DNA from: Candidatus Opimibacter skivensis
GTDB taxonomy: Bacteria > Bacteroidota > Bacteroidia > Chitinophagales > Saprospiraceae
NCBI GenBank assembly: GCA_016721905.1
Contig: JADKHH010000010.1
Coordinates: 127,478-191,477 of the forward strand
Direction of reading: 5' to 3'
DNA length: 64,000 nt
The notes beneath the pieces were generated by a model that saw nothing but the letters and a program-made list of their open reading frames with translations, was not told the origin of the DNA and ran no database searches. A program made the translations under genes and the position numbers. This document shows, piece by piece, positions 25,587 through 33,685 of this stretch. The first letter of the stretch is position 1; each line of letters starts with the position of its first letter.

Positions 25587-27914
25587 TTATTTCAATTTGG
25601 CTAATACTTCTGCTTGTTTGAGATTTTCCTGTTTCAAGGTTTTAATCTCCTCATTCAATTGCAGGATATACAAGGTCATTTCTTCCAATTTTTCCATCAT
25701 GCGGATTTGCATGTCACCTAGCTGTATTCCTTCGGCCTGCACTTCTTTCGCGGAAGGAATACCGGGTAAGTGGTTACTTGCCTCAATGGAAGATTTAAGT
25801 TCATCAAGCGGCATCAGCGTATAGTCTTCCGCAAATACATAATCCGGCCATTCGTTTTGTGGCTGAACACGCACCTCTGTGCAGGCGATCTTGCCATTGA
25901 CAGATAGTTTATGTCCTGTTGCAATATTTTCGGTGATACCGATACCCACATTCCCGCTGAGATCCATGGTCATCTTGCGGCCCTGGCTGGTGCCATTGAT
26001 AAATGTTTCAAAGACGATGGCGTCTGCTGAGCTTTGACCATCATAAAACATATCCACACCGGTGAGATTTGATTGCCTCATGGCAAGTTTTCCAGAAACT
26101 TCATCCACCCCATCTGACTGGATCAGAATCGTCGGATCATCGGTCGCGAATATTTGCAACTGTTCTGATGGCGAACCACCGATGCCGATGCCTAAAGCAC
26201 CGCTAAAGTGTCCATTGCCGACAAAGTATCCACCATAATTTACAGAACCTCCACTGGCCTCTCCGTACACCCCATAGGTTTGCGCACCACTCAGCCCGGA
26301 GGCTACGCCGCGCACACCGGTATAGACACCAGTTGAAGTGCCGGGGGCTTCTCCAACTACGCCATAGTAGCCTCCCTTGCCATGGACTCCGATTCCATAG
26401 TAGTCATCTATTATATTCTCTCCATACACTCCTGGCACATCTGAGTATGTGCCAGATGGTGCTTGAATGATACTGCGTACACCTGGCTTAGCCGGAGCAT
26501 AAATATTCACCTCCATATTGCCATTTACTCTCAGGAGATTATTGTCAAATTCTCCATAGATCAACGCCTGGGTTGCGTCGGCAGAACTATTTTCAAGATA
26601 AAGTTTATTGGAACCAAGTTCATTATTTCCCGCCTGTGTACCAATAAAGATGTTATAACTACCAATGATATTGTTGAATCCGGAGCGCCACCCTAAACCA
26701 ATATTGGAGGAGCCAAATGTGTTTGATCCGAAAGATTCAAGGCCTACGACTGTATTTGCATTGCCTGTCGTGTGGGCATATAAGGCTTGCACTCCAACAG
26801 CTGTATTTCCAAATCCATCCTGTTGAGAGCGCAAGGCACCTGTACCGAGTGCGGTGTGGTATGTACCGTTTATATTATTCTTCAATGCATCCCAGCCAAA
26901 GGCGGTATTGTACGATCCAATTGTATTCTTCAACAACGCCCTGCTGCCGACGGCTGTGTTACCCTCACCGTCCACAGCGGAAGTAAAACCTGTTTGGTTG
27001 AAATAAAGTGCAGAGTCACCGATCGCTACGAGATGCTCGTGCGTAGTAGTGGACCCTAAAGCATCTCGTCCGATAGCTACATTTCCATTGGCAGTCGTAT
27101 TGTTATACAAGGCCTTAGATCCCGCGGCCACATTACCGCTTCCCATTGTATTTGCCCACAAAGCGTTAGCTCCTATACTGGTATTATTATATCCCTCCGA
27201 GTTCGTTCGGAGTGCATTAAATCCTGAAGCGACATTGTAGCTTCCGGTGATATTCAACTGCAAAGCTGATACACCATTTGCGGTGTTGAAGTTACCGTAG
27301 GAATTCAGGCTGAGTGAGGATGCACCGAGGGCTGTGTTCATGGCTCCACCGGTGTTTCCAGTGAGCGATTCGTAGCCTATACCGGTATTGAAATTTCCAT
27401 TCTGATTGGTCTTTAATGCAAATGCTCCAAATCCGGAATTAAAACTACCGAAGTCCAGAGACTGCCCGGCATCGATGCCATGGAATGTGTTTAGGCCGCC
27501 GCCAATAGGTTCCATCATCAGGTCGCCTGCGGGGTTGCGTTTTAGGACCAGCTTTTTCTGGCTGTCGATCTCAAACAAGATGGAGTCTACACTCCCGGTA
27601 GCATTCAATGCTGTGACTCGGGTATCACCGTCTGCGTCTACGATGCTGCCGCCACTGAGTTTCTGCCATACTGTTCCATTATGGTAGTAGACTGAATTGT
27701 CTGAAGGCTGATAGACGATCAAACCTGCAACGGGTGAGGAAATAGCAGAAGTCTCTGCACGGGGAATGAGCACACCCTTTGTTGTCGAGACGATATCGAG
27801 CATGGCGCTGCTGTTAGGGGTAGTTGTGCCTATACCGACATTCTGTTGAGCAAGTAAGAGATTGGGAAGCAGGCAGGAAAGGAGGATGGCAAGTGAGTAA
27901 CGGAGGCGTTGCAT
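25587..27914 (-). CDS. Tail-fibre/YadA-head-like secreted protein
   Basis: A 775-residue secreted protein: signal peptide (LAILLSCLLPNLLLAQQ), a conserved entry segment (NVGIGTTTPNSSAMLDI), about twelve YadA-head-like repeats of 22-25 residues at about 150-430 (NTALGASSLSLNSYGNFNTANG, NTAVGSRALLKNTIGSYNTAFG), a glycine-rich middle (GVYGENIIDDYYGIGVHGKGGYYG) and a C-terminal region ending in a coiled coil (PDYVFAEDYTLMPLDELKSSIEASNHLPGIPSAKEVQAEG ... MMEKLEEMTLYILQLNEEIKTLKQE). This end is the usual tail-fibre-like trimerisation module of Bacteroidota surface fibres. No T9SS tail. Probable trimeric adhesin. Confidence 0.8.
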   Translation of the reverse strand: MQRLRYSLAILLSCLLPNLLLAQQNVGIGTTTPNSSAMLDIVSTTKGVLIPRAETSAISSPVAGLIVYQPSDNSVYYHNGTVWQKLSGGSIVDADGDTRVTALNATGSVDSILFEIDSQKKLVLKRNPAGDLMMEPIGGGLNTFHGIDAGQSLDFGSFNSGFGAFALKTNQNGNFNTGIGYESLTGNTGGAMNTALGASSLSLNSYGNFNTANGVSALQLNITGSYNVASGFNALRTNSEGYNNTSIGANALWANTMGSGNVAAGSKALYNNTTANGNVAIGRDALGSTTTHEHLVAIGDSALYFNQTGFTSAVDGEGNTAVGSRALLKNTIGSYNTAFGWDALKNNINGTYHTALGTGALRSQQDGFGNTAVGVQALYAHTTGNANTVVGLESFGSNTFGSSNIGLGWRSGFNNIIGSYNIFIGTQAGNNELGSNKLYLENSSADATQALIYGEFDNNLLRVNGNMEVNIYAPAKPGVRSIIQAPSGTYSDVPGVYGENIIDDYYGIGVHGKGGYYGVVGEAPGTSTGVYTGVRGVASGLSGAQTYGVYGEASGGSVNYGGYFVGNGHFSGALGIGIGGSPSEQLQIFATDDPTILIQSDGVDEVSGKLAMRQSNLTGVDMFYDGQSSADAIVFETFINGTSQGRKMTMDLSGNVGIGITENIATGHKLSVNGKIACTEVRVQPQNEWPDYVFAEDYTLMPLDELKSSIEASNHLPGIPSAKEVQAEGIQLGDMQIRMMEKLEEMTLYILQLNEEIKTLKQENLKQAEVLAKLK

Positions 27915-27964
27915 GTAGTTGGTTTTTGAAAAACAAAACTAACGATGCTCCAGAGGGGTGTCAA

Positions 27965-27980
27965 TCACCCTGACGGGTGA
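27965..27980. promoter_or_regulatory. Inverted repeat in a divergent promoter region
   Basis: TCACCC-TGAC-GGGTGA, a 6-base stem with 4-base loop, is centred in the 108-base divergent spacer between the tail-fibre-like gene (-) and the response regulator (+). It could be an operator; no regulator is identified. Confidence 0.3.
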
Positions 27981-28022
27981 TGGTCCGGCAGTTATCTGGC
28001 CCTAAATGCCTAACTTCACCAA

Positions 28023-28490
28023 ATGCCACCAAAAAATATCCATATACTACTTGCCGATGACGACCTGGGGGATTGCATGCTTTTCAAAGATGCCCTGGAA
28101 GAGTTGCCCATAGCCACTCGGTTGACCATTGTGCATAATGGGGAACAAGTGGTAGAGGAGCTTAACAGAAAGGGAATGAAACTACCCGATGTGCTGTTCC
28201 TGGATCTAAATATGCCACGAAAAAACGGTTTTGCAGCGCTGGGAGAAATAAAACGCCATCCGGAGTTGGAGAAACTCCCTGTCATCATCATTTCCACTTC
28301 ATCGGAGCTTGATTCAATAAAAAAAGTATTCAGGGACGCAGCACACTATTACATCTGCAAGCCTGTTGATTTTTCGCAGCTAAAAAGGGTTATTTATGAA
28401 GCTCTTACCTTGATTACGAAAAAAAATAGTCCCTTGCCGCTTGAAGAAAACTTTATGATCACCGGAGAAACCGTCAACCTCCCGGATTAA
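28023..28490 (+). CDS. Single-domain response regulator (Rcp1-like)
   Basis: A 155-residue lone receiver: acidic pair DD (ILLADDDLGDCMLF), phospho-acceptor Asp in VLFLDLNMPRKNGF, Ser in IISTSSELDS and Lys in YYICKPVDFSQL. The insertion between strands 2 and 3 (HNGEQVVEELNRKGMKLPD) is typical of Rcp1-type regulators that serve light or redox-sensing histidine kinases. There is no output domain, so it passes phosphate on or acts by binding. First gene of a cluster with the CheB/CheR/kinase and a second lone receiver (32111-32506). Confidence 0.85.
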   Translation: MPPKNIHILLADDDLGDCMLFKDALEELPIATRLTIVHNGEQVVEELNRKGMKLPDVLFLDLNMPRKNGFAALGEIKRHPELEKLPVIIISTSSELDSIKKVFRDAAHYYICKPVDFSQLKRVIYEALTLITKKNSPLPLEENFMITGETVNLPD

Positions 28491-28617
28491 CCTGAAAGCA
28501 AATCAATAGTAAAGCATCTTGAATTCTCTGTCTTGCGAATTGCGTCAGTCTGGAAATAACGAGAATGATAAGCTGCATTAAAGCTAATTTGACTCACATT
28601 ACGCTGATACCACCCAA

Positions 28618-29490
28618 ATGGTCATTAAAAAGAGCAAATCAAAATCCGTAAAACCCAAACCAATTCCTGCCTCCGGCAGTTACTTTCCTGTTGTGGCGAT
28701 TGGCGCATCAGCGGGAGGCCTGGAAGCCATGATGGAGTTACTGAAATACCTGCCATCCAATACGGGTATGGCCTTCATCTATGTCCAGCATCTCAGCCCC
28801 GACCACAAAAGCCTGCTGACTGAAATTTTGTCTAAGAAGACCAAGATGAAAGTGCAGGAGATTGATGATATGGACAAGATTAAACCCGACAATGTTTTTG
28901 TCATACCGTACAACAAAGGTATTGAGGTTACAGACGGACATATCAAATTAATCCCCCGGTCAGATAGCAGCGCGGCCATTTCGATTGATATCCTTTTCTC
29001 GTCCCTGGCCCACGCGCAAAAAGAAAGAGTGATCGGCATTGTCTTGTCAGGCAGCGCGAGTGATGGCACTATCGGTATCAAGGACATTAAGCATGAAGGT
29101 GGATTGACGTTTGCGCAGGATGACAGTGCTAAATTCACCAGCATGCCCCACTCTGCTATTGCTGCAGGGGCCGTTGACTTTATCCTGTCGCCAAAAGAAA
29201 TAGCCCTTGAATTAGCACGCCTCAGCAAGCATCCGTTTGTCAAAACCAGTATTACAAAACAGAATACGGAGGACCTGATAGACAACAACAACCCTGATTT
29301 AAAGATTATTCTTAACCAACTGCATAAAATCAAAGGTGTTGATTTCAGCGCGTATAAAATGAACACCATCAAGCGGCGCATCATCCGCAGGATGCTGTTG
29401 TATAAAATAACCACACTCAAAGAATATGGGAAACTGCTGACGCAAAAAAAACGAAGAGACCGATATTCTCTATCAGGATTTACTCATTAA
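28618..29490 (+). CDS. CheB-CheR hybrid histidine kinase, N-terminal part (frameshifted)
   Basis: Carries a CheB methylesterase domain at about 22-205: FPVVAIGASAGGLEAM (catalytic Ser in GASAGG), FIYVQHLSPDHKSLLTEIL (catalytic His), RVIGIVLSGSASDGTIGIKDIKHEGG (catalytic Asp region), TFAQD. It then begins the CheR N-terminal helical domain (SAYKMNTIKRRIIRRMLL). After LTQKK the frame leaves the family; removing one A from the A8 run at 29442-29450 gives NEETDILYQDLLINVTSFFRD and runs straight into the next ORF. The receiver domain of chemotaxis CheB is absent, as in other CheB-CheR-PAS kinases. Confidence 0.8.
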   Translation: MVIKKSKSKSVKPKPIPASGSYFPVVAIGASAGGLEAMMELLKYLPSNTGMAFIYVQHLSPDHKSLLTEILSKKTKMKVQEIDDMDKIKPDNVFVIPYNKGIEVTDGHIKLIPRSDSSAAISIDILFSSLAHAQKERVIGIVLSGSASDGTIGIKDIKHEGGLTFAQDDSAKFTSMPHSAIAAGAVDFILSPKEIALELARLSKHPFVKTSITKQNTEDLIDNNNPDLKIILNQLHKIKGVDFSAYKMNTIKRRIIRRMLLYKITTLKEYGKLLTQKKRRDRYSLSGFTH

Positions 29491-29554
29491 TGTAACCAGT
29501 TTTTTCCGCGACACAGATACCCACAAATACCTGAAGGAAAAACTTTTTCCAAAA

Positions 29555-32104
29555 TTGCTGAAAAGGAAAAAACCGGGAGAAACCTTACGCATCTGGGTGC
29601 CAGCCTGTGCCACGGGTGAAGAAGCCTATTCTATCGCCATGATATTGCTGGAGATACAGGGAAGCCAGGGAAGCACCATTCCGGTTCAGATTTTTGCAAC
29701 CGACCTCAGTGAAAACGCAATCAGCAAAGCCCGCATTGGTGCATACACCAAGCAAGAATTGGAAACCGTTTCACCCAAACGCATCCAGCGCTTTTTTACC
29801 AAAGCTGACGGCAATTTTCGGGTAAACAAGGGCGTGCGCGACATGTGTGTGTTTGCACCGCACAACATTTTGCGTGATCCGCCTTTTTCTCGTCTTGATT
29901 TTATCAGTTGCTGCAACCTCTTCATCTATCTGGATACCGCTGCCCAAAAAAAGGCGGTCAACACGTTTCATTATGCTTTAAACAACGATGGGTTCCTCAT
30001 GCTTGGCAAATCAGAAAACATCAGCCATTCGACTCACCTTTTTACCAACGCCAATAATACTTACAAGATATTTTCGCGCAAGATCAATTCAAGCGCACCG
30101 CGGCTGCCGGACCTTGCGCCTCGCTTTGCGCCTCAAACTGCAGCTGACACGCCTGTTTCTTCCGCTCCGTCTTACAAAAGCCAAAACAATTCATTGAGTT
30201 CCAATAGCCTGGACTTTGCTATTGATACCGTCCTCCTATCGGATTTTATGCCCTCTAGTGTGGTGATCAATCACCAATTAGAAATCGTGCAGTTTCGCGG
30301 CACCACTGATGTCTTCCTCACGCACCCCAAAGGCAAAGCCACCTTTAATATATTAAAAATGGCGCGGCCTGAGATTGCCTTTGAATTGCGGAATGCCATT
30401 TCAAAAGTGATCAAAACAAAACACCGCTTTCGCAAAAGTGGTATTGAATTGAAAATAAATTCAACAGTCCGTTTTATAAGTGTCGAAATTGTCCCGCTTA
30501 AAATCGAATGGAATGAGCCTCTGCTCCTTATTCTTTTCACTGAACAGGAGCCAGCAGAAACTTATACGGCACAAGGGAATACCGGAAAAAGCAATACGCT
30601 TGCCAAGGATCGAAGGATTAAAAAACTTGAACAGGAGTTAGCCTCCGCCCAGGCTGATGCGCTTACCCTGGCGCAGGAGCAGGAGGCCTTTACCGAAGAA
30701 TTGCAAAGTGCGAATGAAGAGGTGGTTTCGAGCAATGAAGAATTACAAACTGTCAACGAAGAACTAGAAACTTCCAAAGAAGAAATAGAATCGGCCAACG
30801 AAGAACTGACGACCACGAACCAGGAATTGCAAACCCGCAATGATCTACTCAATGAATCGTACGAATATTCAAATGCCATCGTTTCCACGATGCACGAGCC
30901 CATGCTTGTCTTAGGAAAAGACCTGCGTGTCAAATCTGCCAACAAAGCCTTCTACAAAAAATTCGGTGTCACCGAAGAACAAACTGAGGGGGTACTCCTC
31001 TATGATCTGGGCAACAAGCAATGGAACATTCCCGCCCTGCGTGAATTGCTGGAAGACATCATACCCAAGAATTCTCAATTCTATAATTACGAAGTCAAGC
31101 ATACCTTCCTGAACCTGGGCGAGAAAATCATGTCGCTCAATGCAAGCCGTGTGATCCAGAAAACGCATCGCGAACAACTCATCCTGCTGGTGATAGCGGA
31201 TATTACGGAGGTCAGACACCTGCTCATAGAGAAAGAACTAAAGGAAAAAGCACTGCTCCATAAAGAAATCAGCGAACGCAAAACAGAAAAACTAAAACTA
31301 GAAAAGGCGGTTGACGAGCGAACCCGGGAATTGAAAGAAGCCAATGAAGCGCTTGAAGATAAAAACAAGGAACTGGTCAATATGAACCATGAATTGGAAG
31401 CCTTCACCTATATCTCCAGTCATGATATGCAAGAGCCGCTTCGCAAGATTCAGATCTTTTCAGGCATCATACTCGAGAAGGAAAATCAACAATTATCCGA
31501 TAACGGAAAAAAATACTTCCGGCTGATGCAGCAGTCCGCACAACGGATGCAGCAACTCATTCATGATTTACTTGCCTTTTCCCGCCTCAGCGCTGCCGAA
31601 CGAACATTTGAACACATCAACCTCGGGATACTGATCGAAGAAGTTAAAACAGAGTTCAACGAAACTATTTTACAAACACACGCCCGGATAGATGCACCTG
31701 AAACGTGCGTCGTCCGCATCATTCCATTTCAGTTTCGCCAGCTCCTGCACAATCTGATTGGCAACGCACTCAAGTTTTCAAATCCGGAGAGACCGCCTCA
31801 CATCAAGATATCGTGCCGCAACAGCAAGTACGACAAATTAAAAATCAAGGCACTTTCACCAAGTAAGGAATACTGCCATATTACGATTGCCGACAATGGA
31901 ATTGGTTTTGAAGAAGAATTCAGCACCAAGATATTTGAAGTCTTTCAAAAACTTCATGGCAAGGAAGAATACAGTGGTACCGGCATCGGCCTCGCCATCG
32001 TCAAGAAAGTAGTTGACAACCATGACGGCATTATCACCGCCACCAGCAAGCTAGATAAAGGAACTACGTTTAACATTTATATTCCTGCTTCACCCAAAAA
32101 ATAA
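29555..32104 (+). CDS. CheR/PAS/histidine kinase, main C-terminal part
   Basis: Continues the CheB-CheR protein. CheR methyltransferase SAM-binding region at about 1-170 (LRIWVPACATGEEAYSIAM, IQIFATDLSENAISKAR-type motif, FAPHNILRDPPFSRLDFISCCNLFIYL), a linker, a long coiled coil at about 350-430 (EELQSANEEVVSSNEELQTVNEELETSKEE), a PAS domain at about 435-550 (YSNAIVSTMHEPMLVLGKDLRV), a second coiled coil, then HisKA (SHDMQEPLRKIQIFSGI, phospho-His in SSHDM) and HATPase_c (QLLHNLIGNALKFSNPE, ITIADNGIGFEE, GTGIGLAIVKKVV). Soluble; no transmembrane segments. Probable partners are the flanking single receivers. The full protein would be about 1,160 residues. Confidence 0.85.
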   Translation: MLKRKKPGETLRIWVPACATGEEAYSIAMILLEIQGSQGSTIPVQIFATDLSENAISKARIGAYTKQELETVSPKRIQRFFTKADGNFRVNKGVRDMCVFAPHNILRDPPFSRLDFISCCNLFIYLDTAAQKKAVNTFHYALNNDGFLMLGKSENISHSTHLFTNANNTYKIFSRKINSSAPRLPDLAPRFAPQTAADTPVSSAPSYKSQNNSLSSNSLDFAIDTVLLSDFMPSSVVINHQLEIVQFRGTTDVFLTHPKGKATFNILKMARPEIAFELRNAISKVIKTKHRFRKSGIELKINSTVRFISVEIVPLKIEWNEPLLLILFTEQEPAETYTAQGNTGKSNTLAKDRRIKKLEQELASAQADALTLAQEQEAFTEELQSANEEVVSSNEELQTVNEELETSKEEIESANEELTTTNQELQTRNDLLNESYEYSNAIVSTMHEPMLVLGKDLRVKSANKAFYKKFGVTEEQTEGVLLYDLGNKQWNIPALRELLEDIIPKNSQFYNYEVKHTFLNLGEKIMSLNASRVIQKTHREQLILLVIADITEVRHLLIEKELKEKALLHKEISERKTEKLKLEKAVDERTRELKEANEALEDKNKELVNMNHELEAFTYISSHDMQEPLRKIQIFSGIILEKENQQLSDNGKKYFRLMQQSAQRMQQLIHDLLAFSRLSAAERTFEHINLGILIEEVKTEFNETILQTHARIDAPETCVVRIIPFQFRQLLHNLIGNALKFSNPERPPHIKISCRNSKYDKLKIKALSPSKEYCHITIADNGIGFEEEFSTKIFEVFQKLHGKEEYSGTGIGLAIVKKVVDNHDGIITATSKLDKGTTFNIYIPASPKK

Positions 32105-32110
32105 ATCCAC

Positions 32111-32506
32111 ATGGAAAATGAACCACTCCATATCTTACTGGCCGATGATGATGAAGGCGACCGCCTTCTCTTTACAGAAGCTTTTTCAGAATTAAACTTC
32201 AAAACTGTTGTTGATACTGTCAATAACGGGGTGCAACTCATGGAATGGCTACGAATGAAAAACATCCGTTTACCTCACTTCATCTTCCTTGACCTCAACA
32301 TGCCACGCAAAGGTGGATTAGAATGTCTCAAGGAAATCAAAAGTGATGACAAGCTAAAGGATATTTCCGTCGCTATCTATTCCACCTCCGATAGTGAAAA
32401 AGACAAAGAAGAAGCCTTCCGCCATGGTGCCAATGTGTACATTGCCAAGCCCAATAACTTTACGAAACTCAAGCAGGTGTTAGAGAAAGCCGTAATGACG
32501 GCATAA
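32111..32506 (+). CDS. Single-domain response regulator (Rcp1-like)
   Basis: A 131-residue lone receiver starting six bases after the kinase stop: ILLADDDEGDRLLF, phospho-acceptor Asp in FIFLDLNMPRKGGL, Ser/Thr in AIYSTSDSEKD, Lys in YIAKPNNFTKL. It is closely similar to the receiver at 28023-28490, so the two probably arose by duplication around the kinase gene. Likely the phosphate acceptor of the upstream kinase. Confidence 0.85.
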   Translation: MENEPLHILLADDDEGDRLLFTEAFSELNFKTVVDTVNNGVQLMEWLRMKNIRLPHFIFLDLNMPRKGGLECLKEIKSDDKLKDISVAIYSTSDSEKDKEEAFRHGANVYIAKPNNFTKLKQVLEKAVMTA

Positions 32507-32539
32507 CTATCCTGAATTTCACGTTACACGAGGGTATAC

Positions 32540-32794
32540 GTTTACTTTTTTTTCCGGAAAAAAGTAACAAAAACCTCGTGACCCAAAAAAACTCACCTTA
32601 GCATGACGTCTTTTTTTGGCTTTCTGTTACGCCTCCGGCTTGTTAGTACATTGCTCACACCTCTTTTGGTCCCGACAACTCCCTTACTTCAATTCTTGAA
32701 GGAAACGTTGAGTGCGGGAGTCAAAAAGAGGCCATTTGTTCGTTCGGACAATTTCGGGTCAAAGTCCTTTACTTATTCGAGATGATCATTGGCC
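32540..32794. repeat. Dispersed repeat family B, copy 1
   Basis: Opens with a palindrome GTTTACTTTTTTTTCCGGAAA...AAGTAAC, followed by GTGACCCAAAAAAACTCACC, TTTCTGTTACGCCTC, CTCACACCTCTTTTGG and ends in TTCGGGTCAAAGTCCTTTAC then TTATTCGAGATGAT. The same ordered blocks recur at 40896-41133, and its last block also at 41177-41215. No protein is called inside; a 60-codon ORF here is a by-product. Confidence 0.6.
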
Positions 32795-32990
32795 TCAGCG
32801 ATACGGCTATCAAGGCTGCCATGACGCTAGGTGAGGCAGGATTCTGCACAACCCAGAAAAATTGCACCTTATTGACTACAATTTCATTTTGCCGGTGTTA
32901 TTTGTACCAAAACTGTAGAAAACCAAATCAAGAAAATAAAATTTCGCCATAAAACCAATCACTCTCTTCTTCCTGAAATCCTTCTTATGC

Positions 32991-33236
32991 ATGGGCCTTG
33001 GCTTTGCCTTATGCATGGGCCTTTTCGATCTGATCTTTGAAGGCAGTGTCAACCTATGGAAATCATTATTCCATATGATCTTCTTTGGTACCACTATGAC
33101 CCTTGTTTTTGAGTTGGGACATATCTATGCTTATCTTCGTTTCTTACATCCTCAATATGTCCTACCTCTACGACAAAGTGTATTCAAGCTTCAACAGACA
33201 AGGACTCATGAAGACCTTAAACGCTTCATTAGATAA
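32991..33236 (+). CDS. Possible small membrane protein (start uncertain, possibly decayed)
   Basis: The frame reads MGLGFALCMGLFDLIFEGSV then NLWKSLFHMIFFGTTMTLVF, two hydrophobic stretches resembling a short two-helix Bacteroidota membrane protein. Coding-like sequence extends upstream without an ATG (FAIKPITLFFLKSFLC, to about 32941), so the real start is unclear. The last 37 residues overlap the thioesterase gene in another frame and look non-coding, which points to loss of the original C-terminus. Confidence 0.35.
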   Translation: MGLGFALCMGLFDLIFEGSVNLWKSLFHMIFFGTTMTLVFELGHIYAYLRFLHPQYVLPLRQSVFKLQQTRTHEDLKRFIR

Positions 33237-33576
33237 GGTAGAGCCTGGCATGGTTAAAATCTCAAGCACGTTTGATGAAAGCTTATCGCAGCAACATGGG
33301 TATTTCCATGCAGGAGTGATGGCCAGTATAGCCGACAGTGCCTGTGGCTATGCAGCACTAACTGCTGCACCAGAAGGGAAGGACGTGCTGAGTGTAGAGT
33401 TTAAAATCAACCTGATGAAGCCTGCCAATACCAACAAGATCGTTGCCACAGGCAGGGTCATCCAGGCCGGCAAGACCCTGACCATCTGCGAAGCCACCGT
33501 GCATGATGCGTCCGGACAGAAGTTGATTGCTAAAATGACCGCGACGATGATGATTGTAGATATACGCGAATCATAG
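33157..33576 (+). CDS. PaaI-family hotdog thioesterase
   Basis: A 139-residue hotdog-fold acyl-CoA thioesterase from the ATG at 33157 (MSYLYDKVYSSFNRQGLMKTL); an ATG at 33103 would add 18 out-of-family residues. Key stretch QHGYFHAGVMASIADSACGYAA contains the PaaI HG...(G)...AD signature, followed by SVEFKINLMKPANTNKIVATGRVIQAGKTL and a last strand MTATMMIVD. Members hydrolyse aromatic or medium-chain acyl-CoA; the exact substrate is unknown. Cytosolic and apparently alone. Confidence 0.8.
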   Translation: MSYLYDKVYSSFNRQGLMKTLNASLDKVEPGMVKISSTFDESLSQQHGYFHAGVMASIADSACGYAALTAAPEGKDVLSVEFKINLMKPANTNKIVATGRVIQAGKTLTICEATVHDASGQKLIAKMTATMMIVDIRES

Positions 33577-33685
33577 AGCGAGATTGCCCATGTCATTTAA
33601 TCTATCTATTTCACTCCTCCTCATCACTACCCTTCTCAGCAGGTAAGCTAAGAGCCTGCCGGACAAAAAATTATTTCTTACATCC

